From: an uncultured Acidobacteriaceae bacterium
GTDB lineage: Bacteria; Acidobacteriota; Terriglobia; Terriglobales; Acidobacteriaceae
Length of the DNA: 38,790 nt
Assembly: GCA_903911925.1 (NCBI GenBank)
Contig: CAIWFH010000130.1
Location: 1 to 38,790, forward strand
Reading direction: 5' to 3'
Below, in pieces: positions 24,668-32,250 of this stretch. A program made the position numbers and the translations under genes. Below the pieces are notes generated by a model, which had not been told where the DNA came from, ran no database searches, and was given only the letters and a program-made list of their open reading frames with translations. The stretch's first letter is position 1. Each line of letters begins with the position of its first letter.

Positions 24668-26458
24668 TCACGAAGGGATTTCGATACCCGCGATCTCTAT
24701 TTCAATGCCGCCATATTCAGGATGGTCGTTCTCCCGGATTTTGTAGGCCACGTCAATGATGCTGCCCCGCGCGAGCCCAAGGGCGGCGGCGCGCCCTGCC
24801 AGGTCCCAGCCAACTGCGCGAATGACCCCTGTCGATCCCGTAAGAACCGGCTCCTGCATCCGTTCCTGCGCAAGCTCCAGACGGATGTGCCGCTCTTTCA
24901 TGAGCCGAGGCGCAGATACCAGCCGGACCCCGCGCGCGACGAAAATCGGTTCGGGGTTGCCATGGCCCAGCGGCTCCAGTTTGCGCAACCAGCCTGCCAG
25001 CACTGGTGTGATGCGATCCAGCGGCAGCTCGGCGTGAATGCGCAACAGCCGCTCCGGTTCGCGGGCCGCCAGATGTTCATCGGCGTAGAGGCCCAGCCGG
25101 CGCTTCAACTCGGGCAACAGGCCACCAGGCAACGCAAATCCCACGGCAAACGCGTGTCCGCCGAAGCGCGTAAACAGGTCGGCGCAGCTCTCGATGGCGT
25201 TGAGCAAGTGGAAACCGTCAACCGAACGGCCGGAACCGTACGCCACTCCTTCTTCCACGCTGACCACGATGGCCGGCTTGGCGGTGCGGTCCACAACCCG
25301 CGAGGCAAGGATGCCAATCACGCCGCGGTGCCAGCCGTCTCCGTCCACAAGCAGCAACCTGCCTGCGGCAAACTCTGCGTCCGTGGCCAGGCGCGTTTCA
25401 ATGGCGCGCAGGGCCGTCGCTTCGGTGTCGCGCCGTTCCCGGTTCAGCCGCTCCAGCTTGGCAGCCAATTCGTTTGCCCGGGCTACGTCGCGGGTGCAGA
25501 ACAGCTCAATCACTTCAGAGGCAACATCCATGCGGCCCGCGGCGTTGATGCGCGGCCCCAGCCGGAAGCCTACGTCGAATCCCGTAATCTGCTTCGCAGC
25601 CGGATCAAGCGCGGCCACGGCAAACAACGCCCGCAGCCCGGCGCCCACCGGCTTGCGCAACTCGGCCAGGCCCAGCGCGGCAATGGTGCGGTTTTCGCCG
25701 CGCAGCGGAACGGCATCGGCAATCGTCGCGATGGCCACCATCTTGAGAAAGCTGGGCAGCGTCTTTTCGCGGGTCCGCGCCTTGTCGCGCCGCTCAAGCA
25801 CGGCCTGGGCCAGCTTGAGCGCAATGGCCGCGCCGCACAGGGATTTCTCAGGGTAAGCGCAGCCGGGCTGGTTGGGATTGAGAATGGCAAGCGCATGCGG
25901 AACCGCGTCGTCGGCCTGCAAAAGATGATGATCGGTGATGATCAGATCCAGGCCCAGCCGCCGCGCCGTCTCGGCCTCGGCAAAGGCCCGCATGCCGGTA
26001 TCAACGGTAATCACCAGCCGTGCGCCCTCGGCCTGCGCCGCCTCAAGCACGCTCGACTGCAGCCCGTAGCCCTCAAGCAGGCGATGGGGTACGTGGAAGC
26101 GCGCCACGCCCCCCAGCATTTCGATGGCGGTCTTCAACAAAACAACGGCAGTTGTGCCGTCCACGTCGTAGTCGCCGTAAAGCAGCACCGGCTCGCGCAG
26201 CGCAATGGCCTGCTCAAGCCGGGCTACGGCTTCAGCCATGCCCAGCATCAGCAGCGGGTCGTGGAGATGAGATATTTCTGGATTGAGAAAGGCGAAGGCT
26301 TCAGCCGCCTGGGTAATGCCCCGGGCCACCAGCAGTTCCGCCAGCACAACGGGCAAGCGAGCCGATTGAGCCAGGGCCGCCGCCTCCGTGGGATGCGATT
26401 CTGCAAGAACCCATCGTTGGCGGGGCATGGACCGCTGGGGTTCGACCGCCGCGCTCAC
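24668..26458 (-). CDS. recJ: RecJ, single-strand DNA 5'-3' exonuclease
   Basis: A 596-residue DHH-family nuclease acting in recombination and mismatch or excision repair. Visible motifs: LLYGDYDVDGTTAVVLL (motif I), VITVDTGMRA, IITDHHLL (DHH), LCGAAIALKLAQ, GFRLGPRINAAGRMD, and the DHHA1 region with YGSGRSVDGFHLLNAI and FGGHAFAVGFAL. A C-terminal OB-like part ends the protein. It starts at a GTG 6 bp after an unknown gene (an ATG ten codons later is possible), so the two genes form an operon. Confidence 0.95.
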   Translation of the reverse strand: MSAAVEPQRSMPRQRWVLAESHPTEAAALAQSARLPVVLAELLVARGITQAAEAFAFLNPEISHLHDPLLMLGMAEAVARLEQAIALREPVLLYGDYDVDGTTAVVLLKTAIEMLGGVARFHVPHRLLEGYGLQSSVLEAAQAEGARLVITVDTGMRAFAEAETARRLGLDLIITDHHLLQADDAVPHALAILNPNQPGCAYPEKSLCGAAIALKLAQAVLERRDKARTREKTLPSFLKMVAIATIADAVPLRGENRTIAALGLAELRKPVGAGLRALFAVAALDPAAKQITGFDVGFRLGPRINAAGRMDVASEVIELFCTRDVARANELAAKLERLNRERRDTEATALRAIETRLATDAEFAAGRLLLVDGDGWHRGVIGILASRVVDRTAKPAIVVSVEEGVAYGSGRSVDGFHLLNAIESCADLFTRFGGHAFAVGFALPGGLLPELKRRLGLYADEHLAAREPERLLRIHAELPLDRITPVLAGWLRKLEPLGHGNPEPIFVARGVRLVSAPRLMKERHIRLELAQERMQEPVLTGSTGVIRAVGWDLAGRAAALGLARGSIIDVAYKIRENDHPEYGGIEIEIAGIEIPS

Positions 26459-26464
26459 CGGCGG

Positions 26465-26944
26465 CTACTCTTCTTCGTCGTGTTCGTGGTTGTGGTCTTC
26501 AATCACGATGTCTTGAAAGCTCTCAATGTCTTCCAGCAGAGTCTGGAACCGCTCGTACCACTCGGTGGTGGTTTCGTGCAGGAAAACCAATCCCTGGTAA
26601 ACAAACCCGAGCTGAATGTAGCCCAGCATGCCGGCGTACTTGCGCAGCCACTGCGCCTCAACCAGTTCGGTGGCTTCTTCGTCGGGGAAGTTCATCTCTC
26701 CGGCTTCTTCCACCAGCGCGTCCAGTTCCTCGCGCTCCAGCGTCATTTCGCTGAAAGTCACAAAGGGAGCGCCAACGTGCTTGGCCATCTCCACAAAGTC
26801 TTTCCATGCGTCAGGGTTGCCCTGCCCCTCCCAAACAATCGAAGGAATGTCTTCCGTGACGTAGCCGGGAAGGCGGTGCAGGCCGTGACCTTCAATAAAG
26901 GCCACCATATCGTCTTTCAGCGAGAGAAGGTTGTCCGTGCTCAT
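26465..26944 (-). CDS. Unknown acidic protein upstream of recJ
   Basis: The 159 residues start at ATG 26944 (MSTDNLLSLKDDMVAFIEGH). No domain is recognised. It is acidic and helical, with EMTLEREELDALVEEAGEM and an aromatic-rich segment (YIQLGFVYQGLVFLHETTTE), and ends in an acidic/His tail (EDHNHEHDEEE). No signal, membrane or catalytic motif is seen. It directly precedes recJ (6 bp), so it may act with RecJ or simply share its promoter. The longer frame up to 27262 is ignored, because it overlaps the divergent ferredoxin gene and has no better start. Confidence 0.75.
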   Translation of the reverse strand: MSTDNLLSLKDDMVAFIEGHGLHRLPGYVTEDIPSIVWEGQGNPDAWKDFVEMAKHVGAPFVTFSEMTLEREELDALVEEAGEMNFPDEEATELVEAQWLRKYAGMLGYIQLGFVYQGLVFLHETTTEWYERFQTLLEDIESFQDIVIEDHNHEHDEEE

Positions 26945-27068
26945 AGTCAAGCTTCTATTTTCGCAGATGCAAGCGGGTGGGCAACGGCGATTGTGGAAAC
27001 CCGGCAAAATGTGGACCAAAGCCGGGGGCGGCCCGGTACTCTGGATGAACGATCCAGGAGGACTACGC

Positions 27069-27419
27069 TTGCCCGCATTCGAGCACCACGTCTTTGTTTG
27101 CCACAACTCCCGCCCCGAGGGCTCCCCGCGCCCCTCCTGCACCGCAGACGGAAAGAGCGACCTGCATACCCGGTTGCAGCAACTTGCCAAAGCCGCGGGA
27201 CTGGCTGGCAAGGTGCGCATCAACAAGTCCGGCTGCCTTGACCAGTGCGAACACGGACCCACGGTGGTTGTCTACCCTGAAGCCGTCTGGTATGGCAACG
27301 TCAAACCGGAAGACGCCGAGGCCATTGTCGAGGAGCACCTCATTGGCGGCCGGCCCGTGGAGCGGCTCCGCATTGCCGACGAGTGCCTCAATAACAAAAA
27401 TTGCCCGCACCATGGGTAA
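27069..27419 (+). CDS. Thioredoxin-like [2Fe-2S] ferredoxin
   Basis: 116 residues with four Cys placed as in thioredoxin-fold [2Fe-2S] ferredoxins: C11 and C24 (VCHNSRPEGSPRPSC) and C56/C60 (SGCLDQCEHGPTVVVYP). The WYGNVKPEDAEAIVEEHLIG segment matches the C-terminal helix of that family. Two more Cys near the C-terminus (ECLNNKNC) are extra. It starts at a TTG seven bases after AGGAGG; the in-frame ATG 27045 lies upstream of that box and is less likely. It is divergent from the recJ partner gene. The electron partner is unknown. Confidence 0.85.
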   Translation: MPAFEHHVFVCHNSRPEGSPRPSCTADGKSDLHTRLQQLAKAAGLAGKVRINKSGCLDQCEHGPTVVVYPEAVWYGNVKPEDAEAIVEEHLIGGRPVERLRIADECLNNKNCPHHG

Positions 27420-27567
27420 GCAGCGTCCATCTCCGGCAGCCGCCTCGGTCCTGCAGGCGGCGGTGCCGCGATCGTTGAGGTCGAGCCCCGATCCCGAGGT
27501 CCCAATCCCGCATTGCGCCCTCCGTTGTACACAGGACGGCCCGATGCGTTATCCTGCCTCTTAACCC

Positions 27568-27846
27568 ATGATTTTTTCACGCGATTACATTGGGTATCTA
27601 GCCCGCCGCACGGTCAAGCACCTCATCGACGCCAAGATGATCACAGCCAGTGACATGAAGGTGGTCGAACAGCGCGTTAACGAAGCGCTGATTGAGGAAC
27701 TATCTCTTGAAGACCGCATCAATGAAGAGGTTCGCGTGATTCTTGACGCCTATTCCGAAGAGATGCGCAAGTCCGGCGCTCAGTATGCCGAGATGTTCAA
27801 GAAAGTAAAAACCGAGCTGGCCAAGAAATACAAGGCGGTTCTATGA
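27568..27846 (+). CDS. DUF507-family protein, first of a tandem pair
   Basis: A 92-residue helical protein of the DUF507 type: IFSRDYIGYLARRTVKHLID at the start, LEDRINEEVRVILDAYSEEM and KKVKTELAKKYKAVL. No enzyme motif. It overlaps the second DUF507 gene by 4 bp (ATGA), implying co-translation and perhaps a heterodimer. The function of DUF507 is not known. Confidence 0.85.
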   Translation: MIFSRDYIGYLARRTVKHLIDAKMITASDMKVVEQRVNEALIEELSLEDRINEEVRVILDAYSEEMRKSGAQYAEMFKKVKTELAKKYKAVL

Positions 27847-28118
27847 GGCTCAACCCAGACAAGCTCAACAAGCTGGCTCATACCGTGGCCGACACGCTGG
27901 CAGAAACCGACCAGGTCGGGTTCCTCGAAGACCGCAACACCATCCGTCAGGAAGCGCGCAAGGCGCTCACCGCCCTGCTCACAGAAGAGGCGCGCATCGA
28001 CACGGCCGCGCGGCAAAAAATCGCCAACCAGCGCAAGATCATCGCCGAAGGCTCCCAGGAGTGGGAGATCCTCTACCGCAAGTACTACAACGACGAAGTC
28101 CGCAAACTGGGAATTTAG
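27843..28118 (+). CDS. DUF507-family protein, second of a tandem pair
   Basis: 91 residues, homologous to its upstream neighbour: KLNKLAHTVADTLAE, ARKALTALLTEEARIDTAAR and a conserved basic tail (YRKYYNDEVRKLGI). It probably works with the first copy. No further features. Confidence 0.85.
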   Translation: MRLNPDKLNKLAHTVADTLAETDQVGFLEDRNTIRQEARKALTALLTEEARIDTAARQKIANQRKIIAEGSQEWEILYRKYYNDEVRKLGI

Positions 28119-28176
28119 GCCGCCGCGGAGATCATTGCAGCACAATTTAGTAGCGCTGGCCTCCTGGTCGGCTGTG

Positions 28177-28198
28177 CCGAGGGCCTCCCGGCCCTCGG
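28177..28198. repeat. REP-like perfect hairpin
   Basis: CCGAGGGCC-TCCC-GGCCCTCGG, a 9-bp perfect stem without a following T-run, in the gap between the DUF507 pair and threonine synthase. It is more like a repetitive extragenic palindrome than a terminator. Confidence 0.5.
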
Positions 28199-28308
28199 AG
28201 ACTGCACCAACCCGAGCCACTCCAAAATCCCTAAAACATCAGCCCACATGCCGCACAAATCTCTCATAATTGCGTTAGCAATATTCCATCGCGAAGCTGT
28301 AGGACCCC

Positions 28309-29499
28309 ATGCCTGAAATCGCTTATCTTGAGTGCTCCCGCTGCCATGCGCGCCTTTCGGCTGAAATGCCGCAAACCGTCTGCACGCAATGCCCCGATCA
28401 GCCGGCCGGCTCTCTTTACGTCCGCTACGATCTTTCCCCTCTCCACGGAACATCGGTTCGGGACGCGATTGCGGCTGGCGCCTCTTCAACCTGGAAAGGC
28501 ATGGGGCGCTATAGTTCTGTTCTCCCCGACGTTCTCCCAGTGACCTTGGGCGAAGGTTGGACCCCAATGTTGAAGAGCAGGCGGTTCCCGGGCGCGTGGG
28601 TCAAAGAGGAAGGCGCCAACCCTACGGGCACATTCAAGGCGCGCGGATTGGCCATGGCGGTCACTATGGCCCGGCATTACGGCCTGAAAAAGCTTGCAGT
28701 TCCATCGGCTGGAAACGCGGCAGGCGCACTGGCGGCTTATGCGGCCGCAGCGGGAATCGAAGCCCACATCTTCATGCCGCGTGACGTGCCCTTTGCCAAT
28801 TATGTTGAGGCTGTAGCCTATGGCGCCCATGTCACGCTTGTCGATGGACTGATCTCCGACTGCGCGCGCATCGTTGCCGAACGCAAGCAGCAGGAGGGCT
28901 GGTTCGACGTCTCCACCCTCAAAGAGCCGTTTCGAGTCGAGGGCAAAAAGACCATGGGCTACGAGTTGGTGGAACAGTTGGGCTGGGAGTATCCCGACGC
29001 TGTCTTTTATCCCACCGGCGGCGGGGTTGGACTCATCGGCATGTGGAAAGCGTTTGAGGAAATGGAACAACTTGGCTGGGTCAAGCCCGGTTGCCGGCCC
29101 CGCATGATTGCCGTGCAGGCAGCCGGGTGCGCACCCGTTGCGCGCGCCTACGATGCCGGAGCGGACGTTGCTGCCGCGTGGCAGAATGCGTCCACCTTTG
29201 CCGCGGGATTGCGCGTTCCAAAGCCCTACGGCGACGCCATCATTCTTGACATCCTTCGCGCGTCGAATGGAATCGCGCTCGCGGTCGCCGATGAGGAGAT
29301 TTTGGCTTCCATCCTCGATTGGGCCAGGAATGAAGGCATCTTCCTCTCGCCCGAGGGCGCATCAGTCACTGCCGCCTACAACAGGCTGCTGGCATCCGGG
29401 GCGCTCAAGTCCTCCGATCGCGTTGTCCTCTTCAATACCGGCGCCGGCCTGAAATACACTGACGTGACCGCCGAAGCCATGAAGCTTCAGCGGCCTTAG
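28309..29499 (+). CDS. thrC: Threonine synthase
   Basis: PLP enzyme that converts O-phospho-homoserine to threonine. The 396 residues begin with a small zinc-ribbon-like segment (ECSRCHARL, VCTQCPDQPAG), followed by the fold-II PLP domain: EEGANPTGTFKARGLAM holds the PLP Lys, PSAGNAAGALAAYAAAAGI the phosphate-binding turn, and YPTGGGVGLIGMWKAFEEM the Gly-rich loop. The N-terminal zinc-ribbon form is common in bacterial and archaeal threonine synthases. No other threonine gene is adjacent. Confidence 0.9.
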   Translation: MPEIAYLECSRCHARLSAEMPQTVCTQCPDQPAGSLYVRYDLSPLHGTSVRDAIAAGASSTWKGMGRYSSVLPDVLPVTLGEGWTPMLKSRRFPGAWVKEEGANPTGTFKARGLAMAVTMARHYGLKKLAVPSAGNAAGALAAYAAAAGIEAHIFMPRDVPFANYVEAVAYGAHVTLVDGLISDCARIVAERKQQEGWFDVSTLKEPFRVEGKKTMGYELVEQLGWEYPDAVFYPTGGGVGLIGMWKAFEEMEQLGWVKPGCRPRMIAVQAAGCAPVARAYDAGADVAAAWQNASTFAAGLRVPKPYGDAIILDILRASNGIALAVADEEILASILDWARNEGIFLSPEGASVTAAYNRLLASGALKSSDRVVLFNTGAGLKYTDVTAEAMKLQRP

Positions 29500-29611
29500 A
29501 GCGGTTCCAGAATTCACGTGCCCTTATAGAGCAGTGAAAAAGTGCCATTTTCTTGAAGGAAAATGGCACTCAGCAGTTGCGATTTCGGGGTACAACAATT
29601 CTGGAACCGCT
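29500..29611. mobile_element. MITE-like inverted-repeat element
   Basis: A 15-bp perfect terminal inverted repeat (AGCGGTTCCAGAATT at 29500-29514, AATTCTGGAACCGCT at 29597-29611) encloses an internal hairpin (AGTGCCATTTTC/GAAAATGGCACT, 29541-29570). With one mismatch the repeat extends outward to TA at both ends, as with TA-targeting IS630/Tc1-type elements. It carries no gene, begins immediately after the threonine synthase stop and could also fold as a transcript-end structure. Confidence 0.6.
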
Positions 29612-29663
29612 GTAGCCTTACCAGAGGTTGCGCTTTTTTTTCGGATTGGCGCCCCCGGACGCG

Positions 29664-30002
29664 CTATCTCTTTTCCATGTCTTCGAAGGCGAATTTCCCC
29701 AGCACAAACGGATGCGATGTCACAGGCTTGCCTTTCATCGGATCGAATGGATAAGGGTCTTGAGTCATGGTCGGGAAACCCCAGACCGTTCCGGTTCTCA
29801 GGTCGATTACCACTCTTCCGTAGACCTGCTGGCTGCCATCCGGGGACCGCAACAGTTGTGTGCCGGGTTCGATAAAGAGGGAATATTCTGTCGCTGACTG
29901 CGCCTGCACCGGACGGACTTCGAGGTTAGGCCGAACGGCGATTGCCACCAGGGAAACCGCAATAATGCAAAGTAACCCGGTTGTCACCACGTCTTTTTTC
30001 AA
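29664..30002 (-). CDS. Small exported or membrane-anchored protein of unknown function
   Basis: 112 residues. The likely start is a TTG (MKKDVVTTGLLCIIAVSL) after GAGGTG, giving a single hydrophobic N-terminal segment ending VQAQ, which may be a signal peptide or an anchor. The mature part is a small domain with SPDGSQQVYGRVVIDLRTG and TVWGFPTMTQDPYPF. I recall similar short MKKD-type proteins in Acidobacteriota genomes, with no known function. There is no operon partner. An upstream extension to 30014 is possible. Confidence 0.7.
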   Translation of the reverse strand: MKKDVVTTGLLCIIAVSLVAIAVRPNLEVRPVQAQSATEYSLFIEPGTQLLRSPDGSQQVYGRVVIDLRTGTVWGFPTMTQDPYPFDPMKGKPVTSHPFVLGKFAFEDMEKR

Positions 30003-30372
30003 TTCACACCTCAATCAGCATTTGAAATCGGAACCAGATCCGCCGCGAATTCTTCGCGTCACTTCGCAGAGAGTATAAATCCGGGCCGCTGGTGACCCGG
30101 CACCCGGCCCGGTTCTTTCTTACCCGGTAGAAAATATACGGTCTATAAAAAATTTGCACGCTCTCAGGCATTTCCGCTTCGGTTCGCCGCCAGCGCAATC
30201 CTGCAAACCAAACCAATTGAAGAGCGATTTCATTCACCGTGCAAGGGAGAGACTCTGGCAAGCGCATTGCTGGCATGCGGGCAATCGAGCAGGATCGATC
30301 TCCCGGGAGCCTTCACGGCTCCGACCCGAAACAATCTCATTCAACGAGTAAAACGCACCAGGGGAAGACGCT
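30003..30372. other. Intergenic stretch without a recognisable gene
   Basis: No open frame here looks coding. The promoter of the minus-strand gene ending at 29664 must lie at its left end. A compact GC-rich hairpin sits at 30081-30112. I looked for riboswitch consensus elements and found none that hold. Confidence 0.6.
30081..30112 (+). promoter_or_regulatory. Stable hairpin followed by a pyrimidine run
   Basis: CCGGGCCG pairs with CGGCCCGG, and inside it GGTG pairs with CACC across a 6-base loop, leaving a 2-base bulge. TTCTTTCTT follows on the plus strand. It looks like an intrinsic terminator, but no plus-strand gene precedes it; it may end an unannotated transcript or form part of a leader. 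Confidence 0.45.
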
Positions 30373-30600
30373 ATGGGCCATCAAAGCAAACGCAGCGCAG
30401 TCCAATCTGCCGCCGGCAAGGCTGTCGGCGATAGCAATTTACATCATTCGCCCAGGCGGGAGCGGCATTCCGCAAGTCCTTCCCCGGTGGCGCCGAACGG
30501 AATAACAGTTAGAACCCCATCGTTTCATGAAGACTTCATGCTGGAGCATTGCCTCCCCGGCTCGCACGTTACTTTGGTGGAGATCACAGGCTGTTTCTGA
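30373..30600 (+). CDS. Hypothetical small protein (doubtful)
   Basis: A 75-residue frame with an ATG six bases after GGGGAAG. It is basic and Ser-rich at the start and has no recognisable domain, signal or membrane segment. It may be a real small gene or a chance frame; only its ribosome site supports it. The gap 30601-30813 after it shows nothing recognisable. Confidence 0.3.
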   Translation: MGHQSKRSAVQSAAGKAVGDSNLHHSPRRERHSASPSPVAPNGITVRTPSFHEDFMLEHCLPGSHVTLVEITGCF

Positions 30601-30819
30601 ATCGCGACCGCTCTTTTGCATGCATCTTTAGGGATATAGCTGGATCAGGTTCGTAGCACCACCAAGCTTCAGCCCTCAAGTGGACGCGGCCATCGGGGGC
30701 CGGCGACCTTGCAGAATCTCAAGCGTGCGCTGGGTTTCCGCCCCGCTCAAGTCGATTCAGGCGCCTCTGAAGATGCCTCAGACAGAGCAGGTCTTGCACA
30801 AGACCATGGGGGGATGCAT

Positions 30820-31065
30820 ATGGATTGTCTAATCTGCAGGGAACTGGAGCAGAAACTCGAAACACGGCGCATGCAGTTTGCCGAGGCTTGCTGCTCTGCG
30901 TCGTATGGGGTCTCCACCAAATCCGCCGCCTACAGGAACGTGGACATGGAACAAGCCCGGAGCGAACTGCAGGATCACCGCTCGGTTTGCGCCTATCTCT
31001 GCAGAAAGCCGCCCGCGCTGACCACGCGGGCAGTCCATGCCAGCCGGAGACCCGTGGCGGCGTAA
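30820..31065 (+). CDS. Small cytoplasmic protein with an N-terminal CxxC motif
   Basis: 81 residues starting at ATG 30820 (MDCLICRELEQKLETRR), with GGGGGG six bases upstream; ATG 30814 is an alternative. A CLIC pair opens a long amphipathic helix (LETRRMQFAEACCSASYGVS, then MEQARSELQDH), and another Cys pair follows (VCAYLC). It resembles small acidobacterial proteins beginning MDC-x-IC-x-xLE that I have seen but cannot name. The metal-ribbon or thiol role is unknown. The longer frame from 30709 is not favoured. Confidence 0.6.
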   Translation: MDCLICRELEQKLETRRMQFAEACCSASYGVSTKSAAYRNVDMEQARSELQDHRSVCAYLCRKPPALTTRAVHASRRPVAA

Positions 31066-31083
31066 AGGCCGGCGCGCTGCGAC

Positions 31084-31299
31084 CTACAGCCCGCGATTGT
31101 CCTCGGCTATCTCGTCGTCAAAAATCGCCTCAATCGTGGTTTCGAAAAGCCGAGCCAGTTTGAAGGCCAGCGGAAGGCTCGGATCGAATTTTCCGGTCTC
31201 GATGGCATTCACGCTCTGGCGCGACACTTCAAGCCGCAGGGCCAGATCGGCCTGCGACCAGTCCCGTTCGGCGCGCAGCACGCGGATTCGATTTTTCAT
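31084..31299 (-). CDS. Small XRE-family transcriptional regulator
   Basis: 71 residues, almost only a helix-turn-helix: MKNRIRVLRAERDWSQADLA, LRLEVSRQSVNAIETGKFDP, then SLPLAFKLARLFETTIEAIF. This compact type (YozG-like) usually represses its own operon. It starts inside the stop of the upstream four-TM gene (ATGA overlap) and is thus the last gene of a minus-strand operon. The perfect palindrome over the -35 box at 32246-32261 is a likely binding site (inference). Confidence 0.9.
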   Translation of the reverse strand: MKNRIRVLRAERDWSQADLALRLEVSRQSVNAIETGKFDPSLPLAFKLARLFETTIEAIFDDEIAEDNRGL

Positions 31300-31700
31300 T
31301 TGTACCTCAGCCTGACAAATCCGTAAGAAATGCCGCTGAAGGCCCAGAAGAGAGGGTAGATCCAGGTGAGGCCAAGGTGCGGAGCATGCACAAAGTCCTC
31401 CAGGTTGCCCCAAACGGTGGTCAGGGCTAACGTCGCGCCCATCCCGCCCAGCAGGGACTGGATAAGCACATTGCGGAGAAACTCGTCGGTCTCAGCATGC
31501 AGGTAGAGTCCGGTGGCGGCCAGAGCCCCGACAATTGGCAACCCCGGCAAAGTGCCCAGCAGATAGGCGAGGATTCCGGTTGGATGGGCGTGCCGAAAGC
31601 CCAGCGCGGCTACAACGGAAAACAGAATGCACAAAGCCGCGGCGATCAGCATGTGAACCACATAGCGCCGTTCCTGGGGGCTGGTGGGGCAGTAAGGCAT
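31296..31700 (-). CDS. Four-TM membrane protein B of the XRE operon
   Basis: 134 residues with four hydrophobic segments (about 15-35, 44-66, 78-98, 108-128) and short loops; the third segment holds LLGGMGATLALTTVWG. It is clearly homologous to the protein at 31787 (shared HPTGILAYLLGTLPGLPIVG/HPTGPLAYLLGILPALPII, and both end in KYK or RYK). The ribosome site AAAGGAGACCAATC is almost identical in both genes, so they are a tandem duplication. The function is unknown; no transporter motif is visible. Confidence 0.85.
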   Translation of the reverse strand: MPYCPTSPQERRYVVHMLIAAALCILFSVVAALGFRHAHPTGILAYLLGTLPGLPIVGALAATGLYLHAETDEFLRNVLIQSLLGGMGATLALTTVWGNLEDFVHAPHLGLTWIYPLFWAFSGISYGFVRLRYK

Positions 31701-31712
31701 GATTGGTCTCCT

Positions 31713-31790
31713 TTACTTGATGAAGGCAACTCGCCGGCCCAGTCGCGGCCGGCAGCTCAAGGTTCGCGCCATTTGGCGCTGGTTGTTCAT
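31713..31790 (-). CDS. 25-codon mini-ORF between the paralogous membrane genes
   Basis: It begins in the stop codon of the upstream four-TM gene (ATGA) and ends with TAA directly in front of the next gene's AGGAGA box. In the second unit the same ATGA junction starts the XRE regulator, so the mini-ORF sits where a regulator start would be after duplication. It may be a remnant or a translational coupling peptide. It is too short to assign. Confidence 0.35.
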   Translation of the reverse strand: MNNQRQMARTLSCRPRLGRRVAFIK

Positions 31791-32191
31791 TTGTATTTCG
31801 ACTTCAGCATTCCCGTGCTGAAACCCGTGAGAGCACAAAACAATGGAAAAACAACATACAGTGGCAATTGGGGAACGAGCTTGAATACCTCAAGAAACCC
31901 CCAGGCTGTGGTGATGGCGAGCGTCGCGCCGATTCCCCAAATCATCGCCTGCATCAGAACTCTCTGCTGGAATTCGTCTTTCTCTTCGGCCAGGTAAAAA
32001 CCGACAATCACGATCACTGCGATGATCGGTAGCGCGGGAAGAATCCCCAAAAGGTATGCCAGGGGGCCGGTCGGGTGGTAGATGGGAAACGCCCAGAGAG
32101 CGGTGACAAGGAAGACAACATACAACGACATGGCGATCAGGAAGCGGTACAGGTAGCGCCGCAACGCGGGATTCTTCGGCAACTGATTCAT
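31787..32191 (-). CDS. Four-TM membrane protein A of the XRE operon
   Basis: 134 residues, first gene of the operon. Four hydrophobic segments: about 17-34, 44-67, 78-98 and 107-128, with the acidic loop AEEKDEFQQR between the second and third. It is a paralogue of the protein at 31296. No known transport or enzymatic motif. Its ribosome site AAAGGAGACCAACC lies just below the promoter at 32222-32250. Confidence 0.85.
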   Translation of the reverse strand: MNQLPKNPALRRYLYRFLIAMSLYVVFLVTALWAFPIYHPTGPLAYLLGILPALPIIAVIVIVGFYLAEEKDEFQQRVLMQAMIWGIGATLAITTAWGFLEVFKLVPQLPLYVVFPLFCALTGFSTGMLKSKYK

Positions 32192-32221
32192 GGTTGGTCT
32201 CCTTTACATAGTGACAAGGTA

Positions 32222-32250
32222 ACTTTACATTCGAATTCCGAGATTGTCAA
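32222..32250 (-). promoter_or_regulatory. Candidate sigma70-type promoter of the XRE operon
   Basis: On the minus strand TTGACA (32245-32250) and TAAAGT (32222-32227) are separated by exactly 17 bases. The -35 is a perfect consensus and the -10 matches at four of six positions. It lies 31 bp upstream of the first gene's ATG. Confidence 0.65.

Noticed and set aside
24722..27241. 839-codon plus-strand open frame opposite recJ
   Set aside because: It is antisense to recJ and its partner, has no domain or ribosome site, and reflects high GC at third positions of the true genes.
30220..30372. Possible riboswitch before the small ORF at 30373
   Set aside because: Some purine-rich words recall glycine or SAM motifs, but the conserved cores and pairings cannot be assembled.
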